Positions 43,738 through 52,928 of a stretch of 64,000 nt of DNA are shown here, one piece after another. Origin of the DNA: Flavobacterium sp. AED (lineage in GTDB: Bacteria > Bacteroidota > Bacteroidia > Flavobacteriales > Flavobacteriaceae). Position numbers and translations under genes: made by a program. Where the stretch lies: contig NZ_JSYM01000006.1 in assembly GCF_000812945.1 (NCBI RefSeq), forward strand, positions 1 through 64,000. The letters are read 5' to 3'. Position 1 is the first letter of the stretch. Every line of letters begins with the position of its first letter. A model generated the notes under the pieces. The model saw only the letters and a list, made by a program, of their open reading frames with translations. It was not told the DNA's origin and did not search any database.

Positions 43738-43757
43738 TAATTAAAAAATTTTATAAA

Positions 43758-44846
43758 ATGAAAAATATAACTAAATCAATAATAGCTTTATTTGCAGTAG
43801 TTGCTTTGTCTTGTAGCGTAGAAGATGTTCAAGACAGACCCGTTATTGAAGGAGTAGATGCTCCTGTATTGACTGCTCCAACTGCAGGTGCGGCTTATAT
43901 ATTAAAACCTGAAAATGCAACTGCTCAAGCGGAGCGTTTTACATGGAAATCAGCTAATTTTGGAGGGGATGTCCAAGTGGATTATGTTGTTGAAATGGAT
44001 ACAAAAGGGAATGACTTTAAAACACCTAAAGAAATAGGGAGTTCTTTACCTTCTCAAAACCAAGTGTCTGTTTCAGTAGCGTCAATAAATGGAGCTGCAT
44101 TATCATTAAAAGCAATACCTTTTACTCCTGGAGAATTTCAAGTAAGAGTTAAAGCAACTGCTGGAGCTTTGGCTCCAATGTATTCTAACATAGTTGGAAT
44201 TGTTGTTACACCTTATACTACTGAAAGTCCTAAATTATGGATTCCTGGTGGTTATCAAAGTGCTTCAGGTTATGGTTCTGATTGGACACAATCAAGTGCA
44301 GCAATATTAGCAGCTGATGGTTATGGAAAAACTGCTTTTGAAGGATATGTTTATTTTGAAAATGCACAAGACGGTACGGTAGATGGCCAAGGTTTTAAAT
44401 TTTCAACACAAACTAATTGGGATGGTACAAACTATGGTACTGGTGGTGCTGGTTTAATAAGTGTAACTGGGGGGAATTTCTCAACTGCTTCAGGTTATTA
44501 CAAAATGGAAGTTGATACTGAAAAATTAACTTACAAAGCTACTAAACTTGCATGGGGAATAGTTGGAAATGCTACACCAGGCGGATGGAGCACAGATACT
44601 CCGATGACTTATGACAAGGCTACTAAAAAATGGACAGTAACGGCTGTTTTAACTACTCAAGCTGCTCCAGATAACGGATTAAAATTTAGAGCTAATAATA
44701 ATTGGGACTATAACTTTGGTGATACTGGCGCAGACGGTAAGCTTGAAGCTGGCGGAACGAATATTGGTACAACCGCAGGAACTTATTTAATCACTTTAGA
44801 TTTAAGTAATCCAAGAGCATACACTTACACAATGGTTAAAATATAA
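43758..44846 (+). CDS. SusE/SusF-type starch-binding outer-membrane lipoprotein
   Basis: About 362 residues. Lipobox FAVVALSC (Cys17), an N-terminal SusE domain (about 30-145: DAPVLTAPTAGAAYILKPENATAQAERFTWKSA) and two CBM-like beta-sandwich starch-binding modules (KLWIPGGYQS... and WGIVGNATPGGWSTDTPM). A longer frame to 43623 overlaps susD and lacks a signal; the ATG at 43758 gives a proper lipoprotein signal. Surface starch binding with SusD. Confidence 0.9.
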   Translation: MKNITKSIIALFAVVALSCSVEDVQDRPVIEGVDAPVLTAPTAGAAYILKPENATAQAERFTWKSANFGGDVQVDYVVEMDTKGNDFKTPKEIGSSLPSQNQVSVSVASINGAALSLKAIPFTPGEFQVRVKATAGALAPMYSNIVGIVVTPYTTESPKLWIPGGYQSASGYGSDWTQSSAAILAADGYGKTAFEGYVYFENAQDGTVDGQGFKFSTQTNWDGTNYGTGGAGLISVTGGNFSTASGYYKMEVDTEKLTYKATKLAWGIVGNATPGGWSTDTPMTYDKATKKWTVTAVLTTQAAPDNGLKFRANNNWDYNFGDTGADGKLEAGGTNIGTTAGTYLITLDLSNPRAYTYTMVKI

Positions 44847-44860
44847 TTTTTTAATGTTTG

Positions 44861-44891
44861 AAAGGGCTATCTTATGGATAGCCCTTTTTTT
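44861..44891 (+). terminator. terminator after susE-like gene
   Basis: AAAGGGCTATC/GGATAGCCCTTT hairpin followed by T run. The amylase gene begins 23 bp later, so this may only partly terminate and set the ratio of binding proteins to amylase. Confidence 0.85.
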
Positions 44892-44913
44892 ATAAATTTA
44901 ATAAATAAATGAA

Positions 44914-47760
44914 ATGAAAAAAATTACTTTATTATTTTTACTGATATCATCTATTAGTTTTGCACAGTTTACAACTACGCCATCACCTGCAATTGCTAGT
45001 GGAGTTGTTACGCTTAATTTCAATAAAACTGGAACGCCATTAGCGGCATATACCGGTACAATATATGCGCATATCGGTTTGACTGTTAATGGGGCAACAT
45101 GGCAAAATGTGAAAGGATCTTGGGGGAATAATTCAACACAACCCGCATTAACATTAGTTTCAGGAACTAGTTATAAATTAGATCTTACACCAGATTTGTA
45201 TACTTATTTTGGAGTTCCACTTTCGAGTTCTATTACTCAAATTTGTGTGGTATTAAGAAATGACGCTGGAACTTTACAGACTGCTGATACTTTTTTTAAT
45301 GTTGGAGCTTTTCAAGTAAATTTAACAACACCAGCCCAAAATAGCACTACGATTATTCCTTCAGGAACAAGTTTTAATGTTGCTGCAAACAACACTGGAG
45401 GAAATGCGAGTTATAACTTAAAAGTAAATGGCACGAGTATAAATACAAATTTGAGTACAGCAAGTTATACTTTTAGCGATGCAAATGTTACCAGTAATAA
45501 AAATTACTCATTAGAAGTAACACAAGGGAGTACTACTATTACCAAAAATTTTAGTGTAATTGTAAATCCCGGAACAGTTAGTGCGGCAATGCCTACCGGA
45601 TTACTTGATGGAATCAATTATAACACAGTCGATGCGACAAAAGCAACTTTAGTTCTTGATGCGCCATTAAAGGATTTTGTTTATGTTGCGGGAAGCTTCA
45701 ATAACTGGCAGCCGACTTCGGTTTATTCGATGAAAAAAGACCCTACTTCAGGTAAGTTTTGGTTGGAATTAACAGGATTGACCTCGGGTACAAATTATAC
45801 CTATCAATATTGGGTGGTTGATGCAACACCTATTGCAGGAACACCATCATTGGTAAAAACTGCTGATCCCTATTCTACTTTAGTATTGTCACCGGATGAT
45901 GACCCTTATATTCCGGCTCTGTCTTATCCGTCTCTTCCTGTGTATCCTGTAGGTCAAGAGCGAGAAGTGACTGTTTTGCAAACAGGGCAAGCGGCATATG
46001 CCTGGAGTGCTGCAACGACTAATTTTGTGAAACCAGAAAAAGAAAAATTAGTAGTTTATGAACTTTTGGTTAGAGATTTTGATGCGGCTAGAAGTTATCA
46101 AAGTGTAATTGACAGAATTGATTATTTCAAAAATTTAAAAATAAATGCCATTGAATTACTACCAGTAATGGAATTTGAAGGGAACGAAAGTTGGGGTTAC
46201 AATACTTCTTTTCACATGGCTCTCGATAAGTTTTATGGAACTTCCACTAAATTCAAAGAATTGATAGACGTATGTCATCAAAACGGAATTGCGGTAATTC
46301 TTGATGTGGCTTTGAACCATGCTTTTGGACGTAATCCAATGGTTCGTATGTGGATGAACGATCCTGATGGAGACGGTTGGGGATCACCTTCAACTGAGAA
46401 TCCGTATTTCAATACGGTAGCAAAACATTCATATAGTGTAGGTGAAGATTTTAATCACGCTTCACTATTGACAAAAAATTACGTAAAACGGGTAGTTAAA
46501 CAATGGATTCAAGAATATAAAATTGATGGTTTTCGTTGGGATTTAACCAAAGGATTTACGCAAAATTGTACTGCGAGTGATGAAACGTGTACTAATGCGT
46601 ATCAAGCAGATAGAGTTGCTATCTTGAAAGATTATGCTGATTATTCCTGGAGTTTAGATCCAACACATTATACTATTTTCGAACATTTAGGGACAGATAT
46701 GGAAGAACAGGAATGGGCAAATTATAGAATTACTGAAACACCAAGTAAAGGAGTGATGATGTGGGGTAAAATGACCGATCCTTACAATCAATTGACTATG
46801 GGGTATAACTCTAACAACGATATTTCCAGAATGAATAGTACTAACCACGGATTTACAAAAAATAGATTGATGGGTTATGCCGAAAGTCATGATGAAGAAC
46901 GCTTGATGTATAAAAATATACAATACGGTGCTAATCTAAATGGATATAACGTAAAAACTCCAGCAACTGCACTTTCCAGAATGTCAGCCTTAGGAGCGGT
47001 ATCTCTACTTGTTCCGGGACCAAAAATGATTTGGCATTTTGGAGAACTAGGTTGGGATTCTTCTATTTATACGTGTAATGATGGATCAGTAAATACATCC
47101 TCTGATGCAATTTCAGGAGATTGTAAACTGGACAAGAAACCACAGCCACAATGGGTAAATAATTGGTCAGGCGATGCAGGTAGAAATAAAATTTATACAG
47201 ATTGGGCAAAAATGATTGCTTTAAAGATAAACGAACCTGTATTTGTAGGGACCGCAACTATCAGTAGTGCTTCATTAACGCCTAATATCAAGATTACCAA
47301 TAGTGCTTTGGCGGCTACGCAACTTAAAGATGTATTGATACTGGCTAATTTTGATGTCTCTGCTCAAAATGTAGCTACAGGGTTCCCTTATACTGGAACT
47401 TGGTACAATTTGATGGATAATTCGACTATAAATGTTACTAATGTTGCTGCTACAATAGCTATTCCAGCAGGAGAGTTTAGAATATATGGTAATAAAATTG
47501 CATCCTTGGCAATTGCCAATTTTGAGAAAAAAGACGGGATTTATTTATATCCAAATCCTGCCACTAATTATTTTACTTTAAATACGAATACTTCAAAAGT
47601 TCAAGTTTTTTCAATTACAGGACAATTGGTGAAAAGTTTTAATACAAGTCAGACTGTGTCCTATCAATATGCAGTCAATGATTTGAATAAAGGGCTTTAT
47701 ATAGTAAAAGCGTATAACGAAAACAATGAGGTTCAAGTTATGAAGTTTTTAAAAATATAA
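44914..47760 (+). CDS. T9SS-exported GH13 alpha-amylase
   Basis: A 948-residue secreted enzyme. Signal peptide (1-18), two N-terminal beta-sandwich domains including an E-set/CBM48-like one (DFVYVAGSFNNWQPTS, near 250), then the GH13 barrel with VILDVALNHAFGRNP near 463, nucleophile in DGFRWDLTKGF near 537-547, acid/base in TIFEHLG near 590 and ESHDEERL near 656-663, a beta domain, and a C-terminal type A T9SS sorting signal (LYPNPATNYFTL ... VMKFLKI). Released or surface-anchored by the type IX system and begins starch breakdown outside the cell. Closest in type to pullulanase/amylase of Bacteroidota starch loci. Confidence 0.93.
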   Translation: MKKITLLFLLISSISFAQFTTTPSPAIASGVVTLNFNKTGTPLAAYTGTIYAHIGLTVNGATWQNVKGSWGNNSTQPALTLVSGTSYKLDLTPDLYTYFGVPLSSSITQICVVLRNDAGTLQTADTFFNVGAFQVNLTTPAQNSTTIIPSGTSFNVAANNTGGNASYNLKVNGTSINTNLSTASYTFSDANVTSNKNYSLEVTQGSTTITKNFSVIVNPGTVSAAMPTGLLDGINYNTVDATKATLVLDAPLKDFVYVAGSFNNWQPTSVYSMKKDPTSGKFWLELTGLTSGTNYTYQYWVVDATPIAGTPSLVKTADPYSTLVLSPDDDPYIPALSYPSLPVYPVGQEREVTVLQTGQAAYAWSAATTNFVKPEKEKLVVYELLVRDFDAARSYQSVIDRIDYFKNLKINAIELLPVMEFEGNESWGYNTSFHMALDKFYGTSTKFKELIDVCHQNGIAVILDVALNHAFGRNPMVRMWMNDPDGDGWGSPSTENPYFNTVAKHSYSVGEDFNHASLLTKNYVKRVVKQWIQEYKIDGFRWDLTKGFTQNCTASDETCTNAYQADRVAILKDYADYSWSLDPTHYTIFEHLGTDMEEQEWANYRITETPSKGVMMWGKMTDPYNQLTMGYNSNNDISRMNSTNHGFTKNRLMGYAESHDEERLMYKNIQYGANLNGYNVKTPATALSRMSALGAVSLLVPGPKMIWHFGELGWDSSIYTCNDGSVNTSSDAISGDCKLDKKPQPQWVNNWSGDAGRNKIYTDWAKMIALKINEPVFVGTATISSASLTPNIKITNSALAATQLKDVLILANFDVSAQNVATGFPYTGTWYNLMDNSTINVTNVAATIAIPAGEFRIYGNKIASLAIANFEKKDGIYLYPNPATNYFTLNTNTSKVQVFSITGQLVKSFNTSQTVSYQYAVNDLNKGLYIVKAYNENNEVQVMKFLKI

Positions 47761-47779
47761 GAATAACTGATAAAAGTTG

Positions 47780-47812
47780 AAAGGCTGTCCGTAAAAAGAC
47801 AGCCTTTTTTTA
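47780..47812 (+). terminator. sus locus terminator
   Basis: AAAGGCTGTC/GACAGCCTTT hairpin followed by T run, 19 bp after the amylase stop. Confidence 0.9.
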
Positions 47813-47814
47813 TA

Positions 47815-47845
47815 CAAAAAAACTGCTCCATAAATGAAACAGTTT
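47815..47845 (-). terminator. acs terminator
   Basis: Minus-strand AAACTG/CAGTTT stem with a T run, 25 bp after the acs stop and immediately beside the opposing sus terminator. Confidence 0.6.
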
Positions 47846-47869
47846 CCAACTACAACTAAAAACTAAAAT

Positions 47870-49777
47870 TTAAATTTTGCCGTTTTTAATTTCTTCTACA
47901 ATTTCGGGATTCAACAATGTTGAGGTATCTCCAAAATTCGAATAATCTCCTTCGGCTATTTTGCGTAAAATTCTACGCATAATTTTTCCCGAACGGGTTT
48001 TTGGTAAACCGGAAACAAATTGAATTTTATCCAGTTTTGCAATTGGTCCAATGTGATTTGATATTTGTTGATTAATTTCATTGGTTAGATTTTCTCTGTC
48101 ACGATACTCCCCAGTTTCTTTTAGAATTACAAAGCCGTACAAGGCATTTCCTTTGATATCATGAGGGAAACCTACAATGGCGGATTCAGCAACTGCAGGA
48201 TGCTCATTAATGGCATCTTCTATAGGTGCAGTTCCTAAATTGTGTCCTGAAACAATAACTACATCATCCACACGACCTGTAATTCTGTAATAGCCCACTT
48301 CATCACGCAAAGCGCCATCTCCAGTAAAATATTTTCCTGGAAAAGTAGAAAAATAAGTATCCTTGTATCGCTGGTGATTTCCCCAAATGGTTCTGGCAAT
48401 TCCAGGCCAAGGAAATTTAATACATAAACTTCCAGTTACTTGATTGCCTTCAATTTCATTGCGTTTTTCATCCATGAGCACAGGCTGAATTCCAGGTAAT
48501 GGTAAGGAAGCATACGTAGGTTTAGTTGGAGTCACAAAGGCGATTGGTGAAATCATAATTCCTCCGGTTTCAGTTTGCCACCATGTATCTACAACGGGAC
48601 ATCTTTTATCTCCAACATGGTCATTGTACCAGTGCCAAGCTTCTTCGTTAATGGGTTCTCCTACGGAACCAATTACTTTCAGTGACTTTAAAGGAAACTT
48701 TCGAACGAAATCTAAGCTTTCTTTTGCTAAAGCACGAATAGCGGTTGGTGCGGTATAAAATTGAGTGACTTTATGTTTTTCGATTACTTCCCAGAAACGA
48801 CTGAAATCAGGATAGGAGGGAACGCCTTCAAAAATAACGGTTGTTGCGCCATTCAATAAAGGACCATAAAGAATATAAGAATGTCCTGTAATCCAGCCTA
48901 TATCAGCGGTACACCAAAAAACGTCATTTTCTTCATAATTGAATACATTCTTGAAAGTATAGGCAGTATAAACCATATAACCGGCAGTGGTATGTACCAT
49001 TCCTTTTGGTTTTCCGGTTGAACCAGAAGTATAAAGGATAAATAAAGGGTCTTCGGCATCCATAATTTCAGCGACATTGTTATCTGAAGCTTCGTCTAAA
49101 AGGGGTTGCAACCATTGGTCACGACCTGCTTTCATGTTTATTGAAGTATCGGTTCTTTTTACTACCAAAACGTTTGAAACACCGGGACAATTTAGTAACG
49201 ATTCGTCAATTATTCCTTTTAAATCAATGGTTTTGTTACCGCGATAACCCCCATCTGAGGTGATGACCATTTTACAGTCGCTATCATTAATTCTAGTAGC
49301 TACTGCTGAAGCCGAAAATCCAGCAAAAACAACCGAATGGATCGCTCCAATTCTGGCACAAGCCAATGTTGTTATGGCAAGTTCAGGAATCATTGGTAAA
49401 TAAATACAAACACGGTCTCCTTTTTTAACGCCTTGTTCCCGCAATACATTTGCCATTTTGCAAACACGTTGGTGCAATTCATTATAGGAAATATGCAACG
49501 CTTCTTCCTTTGGATCATTAGGCTCAAAAATAATAGCGGTTTTATCGCCTTTTTTGGTAAGATGCCTGTCGATACAGTTTTTAGTAATATTTACTTTGGC
49601 TCCGGTAAACCATTTTATTTCGGCTTCGGCCATATTAAAATCAACTACTTTTTCCCATTGTTGGTACCAAGTAAAGTTTTCAGCAGCAATTTTGTCCCAG
49701 AATTTTCTCGGCTCACGGACTGATTTTTTATATTCTTTAAAGTATTCTTCTAAATTGTTTATTTTATATCGACTCAT
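47870..49777 (-). CDS. acs: acetyl-CoA synthetase (AMP-forming)
   Basis: A 635-residue cytoplasmic ligase: ATP loop LYTSGSTGKPKGMVHT near residue 253, WWQTETGGIMI near 400, YFTGDGALRDEVGYYRITGRVDDVV near 490 and the regulatory/catalytic Lys in PKTRSGKIMRRILRKI near 597. Converts acetate, ATP and CoA to acetyl-CoA. The neighbouring acetate transporter on the same strand points to acetate scavenging. Length and motifs are complete. Confidence 0.97.
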   Translation of the reverse strand: MSRYKINNLEEYFKEYKKSVREPRKFWDKIAAENFTWYQQWEKVVDFNMAEAEIKWFTGAKVNITKNCIDRHLTKKGDKTAIIFEPNDPKEEALHISYNELHQRVCKMANVLREQGVKKGDRVCIYLPMIPELAITTLACARIGAIHSVVFAGFSASAVATRINDSDCKMVITSDGGYRGNKTIDLKGIIDESLLNCPGVSNVLVVKRTDTSINMKAGRDQWLQPLLDEASDNNVAEIMDAEDPLFILYTSGSTGKPKGMVHTTAGYMVYTAYTFKNVFNYEENDVFWCTADIGWITGHSYILYGPLLNGATTVIFEGVPSYPDFSRFWEVIEKHKVTQFYTAPTAIRALAKESLDFVRKFPLKSLKVIGSVGEPINEEAWHWYNDHVGDKRCPVVDTWWQTETGGIMISPIAFVTPTKPTYASLPLPGIQPVLMDEKRNEIEGNQVTGSLCIKFPWPGIARTIWGNHQRYKDTYFSTFPGKYFTGDGALRDEVGYYRITGRVDDVVIVSGHNLGTAPIEDAINEHPAVAESAIVGFPHDIKGNALYGFVILKETGEYRDRENLTNEINQQISNHIGPIAKLDKIQFVSGLPKTRSGKIMRRILRKIAEGDYSNFGDTSTLLNPEIVEEIKNGKI

Positions 49778-49934
49778 ATTTTTGATAACCCGTTGGGTTT
49801 AATTAATTGATTTTAAAAATTTTAATGCTATGAATGATCTATCAATAAATTTGTGAGAAATTATTAGAAATACCTATTCAGTTTAGTATTAAGAATCGGT
49901 ATTTAGTTATTATTACAAATAATTAATGCCTTTT

Positions 49935-50495
49935 TTATAGTGGTAATGCTTGCCTTCCTAATTTATCATTGATGATTAATGCTGCGGCTTCATAAAAAGC
50001 AAAAGAACCACATAAAATTCCTTCATAGCCGGCAATGGTATGGATAGTTGAATTTCCGGTAAAACTGGCGGCTGATAATAGTATAAATAAAATAACTAGA
50101 GAGCCAAAAATAAGTTTCCCAATAGTATTCCCGTTAAGTGTACCTATAAAAAAAGCGAATGTAAATAATCCCCACATTCCTAAATAAAAGCCCATTGAAG
50201 TGCCGTCAGGCTTTGCTATTCCGAATAATGGAAGTATCCATAATGCTACAAGTGACAACCAAAAGAAGCCATAGGAAGTAAAAGCGGACATTGCAAAAAT
50301 ATTTCCTTTTTTCCACTCCATAATACCAGCAATAACTTGCTGTAAGCCTCCAAAAAATATTCCCATCCCCATAATCATAGCATTGAGTTCGAAGAATCCT
50401 GCATTATGGATGTTTAATAAAATAGTGGTCATTCCGAAGCCAAAAAGTCCCAATGGTGCTGGATTAGCTGTAGTGTCTTTGATGATTTGTTCCAT
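49935..50495 (-). CDS. GPR1/FUN34/YaaH (SatP-type) acetate transporter
   Basis: A 186-residue protein with six membrane helices and the family signature NPAPLGLFGFGMTTILLNIHNAGF at residues 11-34. Carries acetate or succinate across the inner membrane. Transcribed towards acs with a 157-bp gap; shared operon or at least shared purpose is likely. Confidence 0.95.
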   Translation of the reverse strand: MEQIIKDTTANPAPLGLFGFGMTTILLNIHNAGFFELNAMIMGMGIFFGGLQQVIAGIMEWKKGNIFAMSAFTSYGFFWLSLVALWILPLFGIAKPDGTSMGFYLGMWGLFTFAFFIGTLNGNTIGKLIFGSLVILFILLSAASFTGNSTIHTIAGYEGILCGSFAFYEAAALIINDKLGRQALPL

Positions 50496-50698
50496 AAAGA
50501 TTTAAAAAAATTAAAATTATTTTGGTTAGTTTCATCATGTAGTTTTGTTCTTCTTTAATTTGTAAAACCACATTCCGGATATAGTTGTTAATTAACAAAT
50601 ATATCATACCTATTCGATTTTTCGAATATTTTTTTTGATCAAATACAAAAGTTTGTAGAGAAATCTCAAAAAAGTAATTTTTGAGGAGGAGTAATAAA

Positions 50699-50730
50699 AC
50701 AAAAAACCCAAACATTTCTGTTTGGGTTTT
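50699..50730 (-). terminator. tRNA-Phe terminator
   Basis: Minus-strand AAAACCCAAACAGAAATG-type hairpin (ACCCAAAC/GTTTGGGT) with T run directly after the tRNA. Confidence 0.9.
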
Positions 50731-50731
50731 G

Positions 50732-50804
50732 TGGTACCTCCAGGGATCGAACCAGGGACACATGGATTTTCAGTCCATTGCTCTACCATCTGAGCTAAGG
50801 TACC
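50732..50804 (-). tRNA. tRNA-Phe (anticodon GAA)
   Basis: A 73-nt cloverleaf on the minus strand: acceptor GGTACCT with AGGTACC, discriminator A and no encoded CCA; D arm GCTCAGATGGTAGAGC; anticodon stem ATGGA/TCCAT around CTGAAAA with GAA at 50769-50771; T arm CCTGGTTCGATCCCTGG. Confidence 0.97.
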
Positions 50805-50819
50805 TCGCTATTGCGGGTG

Positions 50820-50850
50820 CAAATATAGAATGATTTTTAGTTTATCCAAA
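50820..50850 (-). promoter_or_regulatory. tRNA-Phe promoter
   Basis: Minus-strand TTTG (50847-50850), 19 bp, TATATTTG (50820-50827), 15 bp before the tRNA. Same layout as the tRNA-Leu promoter. Confidence 0.8.
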
Positions 50851-50902
50851 ACAATTTTTAAAAAAAATCAATTCGTATCTTCGCAACATCAAAAAATAAA
50901 AT

Positions 50903-51637
50903 ATGATTCTAGCTGTTGATGTCGGAAATACCAGAATTAAAGCCGCTGTCTTTGAGGGTGATATACTTGTGGAAAATTTCATTTTTGTTAAAAATGAACT
51001 GCAAAAAAACATTCAAAATATTTTAAAAAAATACAATAAGCTTGCTGATTTGGTCATTTCATCCGTTGGAGCTGTCGAAAAACAATCGTTTTTGGAGTTT
51101 GAAAATGATTTAAAAGTTCATTTTATGTCCCATGAAGATGTTTTTCCGTTCGTTAATTGTTATGCTACCCCTAAAACTTTAGGAATTGATCGTATGGTTC
51201 TTGCTGCAGGAGCTACACTTCAATTTGCAAGCCAAAACCGATTGGTAATTGATGCGGGAACTTGTGTTACATTTGATTTTATAGATGAAGACAATAATTA
51301 TCTTGGAGGGGCAATAACACCAGGATTGCGTTTACGCTATGAGTCATTGCATAATTACACTGCGAAATTACCACTACTTACGTTGGAAAGCCCTAAAGGT
51401 TTGATAGGGAATTCAACTTCTGATTCGATTCATTCTGGTGTGGTTAATGGATTAGTCTATGAGATTGACGGTTTCATCGATGAATATAGCAGACAGTATT
51501 CAAATTTTATAATAATTTTAACGGGTGGAGACACAGAATTTTTGGCTAAACGATTAAAAAATACCATATTTGCCAATTCAAATTTTCTTTTAGAGAGTTT
51601 GAGCCAAACATTTCAATATAAAATCAAAAATGATTAA
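50903..51637 (+). CDS. coaX: type III pantothenate kinase
   Basis: A 244-residue ASKHA-fold kinase: AVDVGNTRIKAAVF at residues 4-17 (phosphate 1), TPKTLGIDRMVLAAG, DAGTCVTFDFID (phosphate 2) near 117-128, GAITPGLRLR and ILTGGDTEFLA (adenosine motif). Phosphorylates pantothenate, the first step of CoA synthesis. Overlaps the following outer-membrane protein gene by 8 bp. Confidence 0.96.
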   Translation: MILAVDVGNTRIKAAVFEGDILVENFIFVKNELQKNIQNILKKYNKLADLVISSVGAVEKQSFLEFENDLKVHFMSHEDVFPFVNCYATPKTLGIDRMVLAAGATLQFASQNRLVIDAGTCVTFDFIDEDNNYLGGAITPGLRLRYESLHNYTAKLPLLTLESPKGLIGNSTSDSIHSGVVNGLVYEIDGFIDEYSRQYSNFIIILTGGDTEFLAKRLKNTIFANSNFLLESLSQTFQYKIKND

Positions 51638-52880
51638 AAAATTTATAATAAGCGCCTGCTTGCTTTTGTCACTTGTATCCTTTGCTCAAGAAGGAACTTC
51701 ATCACCGTACTCTTTTTATGGAATTGGTGACATAAGATTTAAAGGAACGCTTGAAAATAGGTCTATGGCGGGTGTTGCGGTAGAGCAGGATAGTATTCAT
51801 ATCAATTTAGAAAATCCAGCCAGTTTTTCAAATTTGAAATTAACCACGTTCTCCCTGGGAGGGACTTATGCAACAAAAAGCTTGAAAAGCAATACCGGTT
51901 CAGCAAACACACGTAGAACAACTTTAGATTATTTAGCTGTTGGTTTGCCTTTGGGTAAATTTGGAGCAGGTTTTGGATTGATTCCTTATTCTTCGGTGGG
52001 ATACAAAATAGAGTCGTTATCAGCAATTGATGGAGCTGTGAACAGACGATTAAGTGGGAACGGCGGTTTGAATAAAGTTTTTTTAGGGGTTGGTTATAAA
52101 ATAGCGCCTAATTTTAGTATTGGTGCTGATGCGCACTACAATTTTGGTAAAATAGAAACGAATAGCTTGGAGTTTATTACTAACGTTCCTGTAGGTACCC
52201 GTGAGCTTAATACAGCTGATTTGTCGGGTGTTAATTTCAATATTGGAACAATGTATCAAGCTAAAATAAGCAAGAAATTAAGCCTTTATACTAGTCTGAA
52301 TTATGCTTTAGAAAGCACTTTGACCTCTAAAAACACTAGGAATATCTCTAGTGTTAGATATAGTTCAGGGTTTGATGTGCTTGTTGTTGATGTTCTTGCA
52401 GATCAAAATGAGCAAGTGAAATTGAAAATGCCAAGTAAAATATCATTTGGTGCGGGAATAGGTGAATCAAAAAAATGGCTTATTGGAGGAATGGTTGCGT
52501 ATCAAAAAACTTCAGGTCAGGAAAATAGTTATAATAAAGCTTCTAACGTGGGTTATGGAAGATATGGGAGTGTTAGTTTAGGAGGATATTATATTCCAAG
52601 TTATAACTCTTTTTCAAGTTATGCCAAAAGGATTGTTTATAGAGGAGGGATCAAATATGAAAAAACAGGTTTGATGATCAATTCAGAATCTATTAATGAC
52701 ATGGGTTTAACTTTAGGATTAGGTTTGCCAATCACGGGTAGTTTTTCTAATATAAATTTAGGGTTTGAATTAGGCAAAAGAGGAACTACAAATGCAAATC
52801 TTGTTCAAGAGAATTATGCTAACTTTAGTGTTGGTTTTTCTCTTAATGATAAATGGTTCGATAAAAGAAAATTCAACTAA
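51630..52880 (+). CDS. putative outer-membrane beta-barrel protein
   Basis: A 416-residue exported protein: signal peptide (about 1-19, LLLSLVSFAQ), then SPYSFYGIGDIRFKGTLENRSMAGVAV, which resembles the start of a FadL/OmpP1-like barrel in Flavobacteriia, with regularly alternating strands (FGAGFGLIPYSSVGYKI, VFLGVGYKIAPNFSIGADAHYNF) up to a C-terminal FSVGFSLNDKWF. Substrate unknown. Cotranscribed with coaX and, downstream, lptC, so a link to envelope assembly is possible. Confidence 0.75.
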   Translation: MIKKFIISACLLLSLVSFAQEGTSSPYSFYGIGDIRFKGTLENRSMAGVAVEQDSIHINLENPASFSNLKLTTFSLGGTYATKSLKSNTGSANTRRTTLDYLAVGLPLGKFGAGFGLIPYSSVGYKIESLSAIDGAVNRRLSGNGGLNKVFLGVGYKIAPNFSIGADAHYNFGKIETNSLEFITNVPVGTRELNTADLSGVNFNIGTMYQAKISKKLSLYTSLNYALESTLTSKNTRNISSVRYSSGFDVLVVDVLADQNEQVKLKMPSKISFGAGIGESKKWLIGGMVAYQKTSGQENSYNKASNVGYGRYGSVSLGGYYIPSYNSFSSYAKRIVYRGGIKYEKTGLMINSESINDMGLTLGLGLPITGSFSNINLGFELGKRGTTNANLVQENYANFSVGFSLNDKWFDKRKFN

Positions 52881-52928
52881 AACTCTAATCGAGTACACAT
52901 AACCACATTACTTTGTTAAGTATAGCGT

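Noticed and set aside
50464..50763. 99-residue minus-strand frame near tRNA-Phe
   Set aside because: Runs from inside the tRNA through its terminator into the acetate transporter start.
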